The notes beneath the pieces were generated by a model. It ran no database searches, was not told the DNA's origin, and saw only the letters and a program-made list of their open reading frames with translations. Positions 4,979-5,048 of a DNA stretch of 5,048 bases are shown in pieces. Within the stretch, counting starts at the first letter, position 1, and each line of letters begins with the position of its first letter. Origin of the DNA: Acidobacteriota bacterium (GTDB lineage: Bacteria > Acidobacteriota > Blastocatellia > Pyrinomonadales > Pyrinomonadaceae). The position numbers and the translations under genes are program-made. Location of the stretch: contig JAFBAJ010000655.1 of assembly GCA_019247865.1 (NCBI GenBank), forward strand, positions 1 through 5,048. Reading direction: 5' to 3'.

Positions 4979-5048
4979 ATGGAACCCTATCTGCCGGCCA
5001 TAGACCTCTTCCGCGACTTTACAGAGGAGGAGCGGCGCGAGGTCGAGC
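4979..5048 (+). CDS. N-terminal fragment, possibly a cyclic-nucleotide-binding (Crp/Fnr-type) domain protein
   Basis: Only 23 codons are visible before the window ends. The peptide MEPYLPAIDLFRDFTEEERR followed by EVE resembles the opening helix of cNMP-binding domains (pattern: hydrophobic, LF, small residue, L/F, acidic cluster, then a helix), as found in Crp/Fnr regulators and related sensor proteins. The ATG at 4979 has no Shine-Dalgarno and sits eight bases after a TATACT. It is transcribed away from the thioredoxin. The fragment is too short to be sure of the family or even that the frame continues; the reading frame is open to the edge. Confidence 0.5.
   Translation, partial: MEPYLPAIDLFRDFTEEERREVE

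Overview
The window is a moderately GC-rich bacterial segment that is almost entirely coding. Most of it is one minus-strand operon for a carbohydrate ABC importer of the CUT1 type (MalEFGK / UgpABEC-like). Read in the direction of transcription, right to left, it holds a lipoprotein substrate-binding protein (4367-3072), a small unrecognised membrane protein (3075-2680), a MalF-like permease (2664-1792), a MalG-like permease (1795-962) and a MalK/UgpC-type ATPase (865 to the window edge, C-terminus missing). The binding protein and the small protein overlap by ATGA, and so do the two permeases. This points to one translationally coupled transcript. The substrate cannot be read from the sequence, because the window contains no glycosidase, kinase or sugar regulator.

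Upstream of the transporter, on the same strand, is a thioredoxin (4870-4529) with a variant WCPPC active site. It faces a gene on the plus strand of which only the first 23 codons are present (4979 onward); these resemble the start of a cyclic-nucleotide-binding (Crp/Fnr-type) domain. The 108-bp divergent gap holds a plausible thioredoxin promoter, a -10 element almost touching the plus-strand start codon (a possible leaderless mRNA), and a 14-20 bp dyad covering both -35 regions.

Two long hairpin-forming inverted repeats interrupt the strand: 874-959 between the second permease and the ATPase, and 4446-4515 between thioredoxin and the binding protein. Their sequences differ but their architecture is the same: each arm is three tandem 8-bp units of the form CRCRRAGR. 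I recall similar CGCAAAGA- and CACAGAGA-type repeats from many environmental bacterial genomes, including Acidobacteriota, but could not check this here. Together with a lipidated CUT1 binding protein they suggest an environmental Gram-negative-type lineage such as Acidobacteriota. This is a weak assignment.

The least explained items are the small membrane protein embedded in the importer operon, which is in frame with the following permease across a single TGA, and the pair of octamer-built hairpins, one of which occupies the whole gap where the ATPase ribosome binding site would be expected. No intergenic stretch reaches 300 bases.
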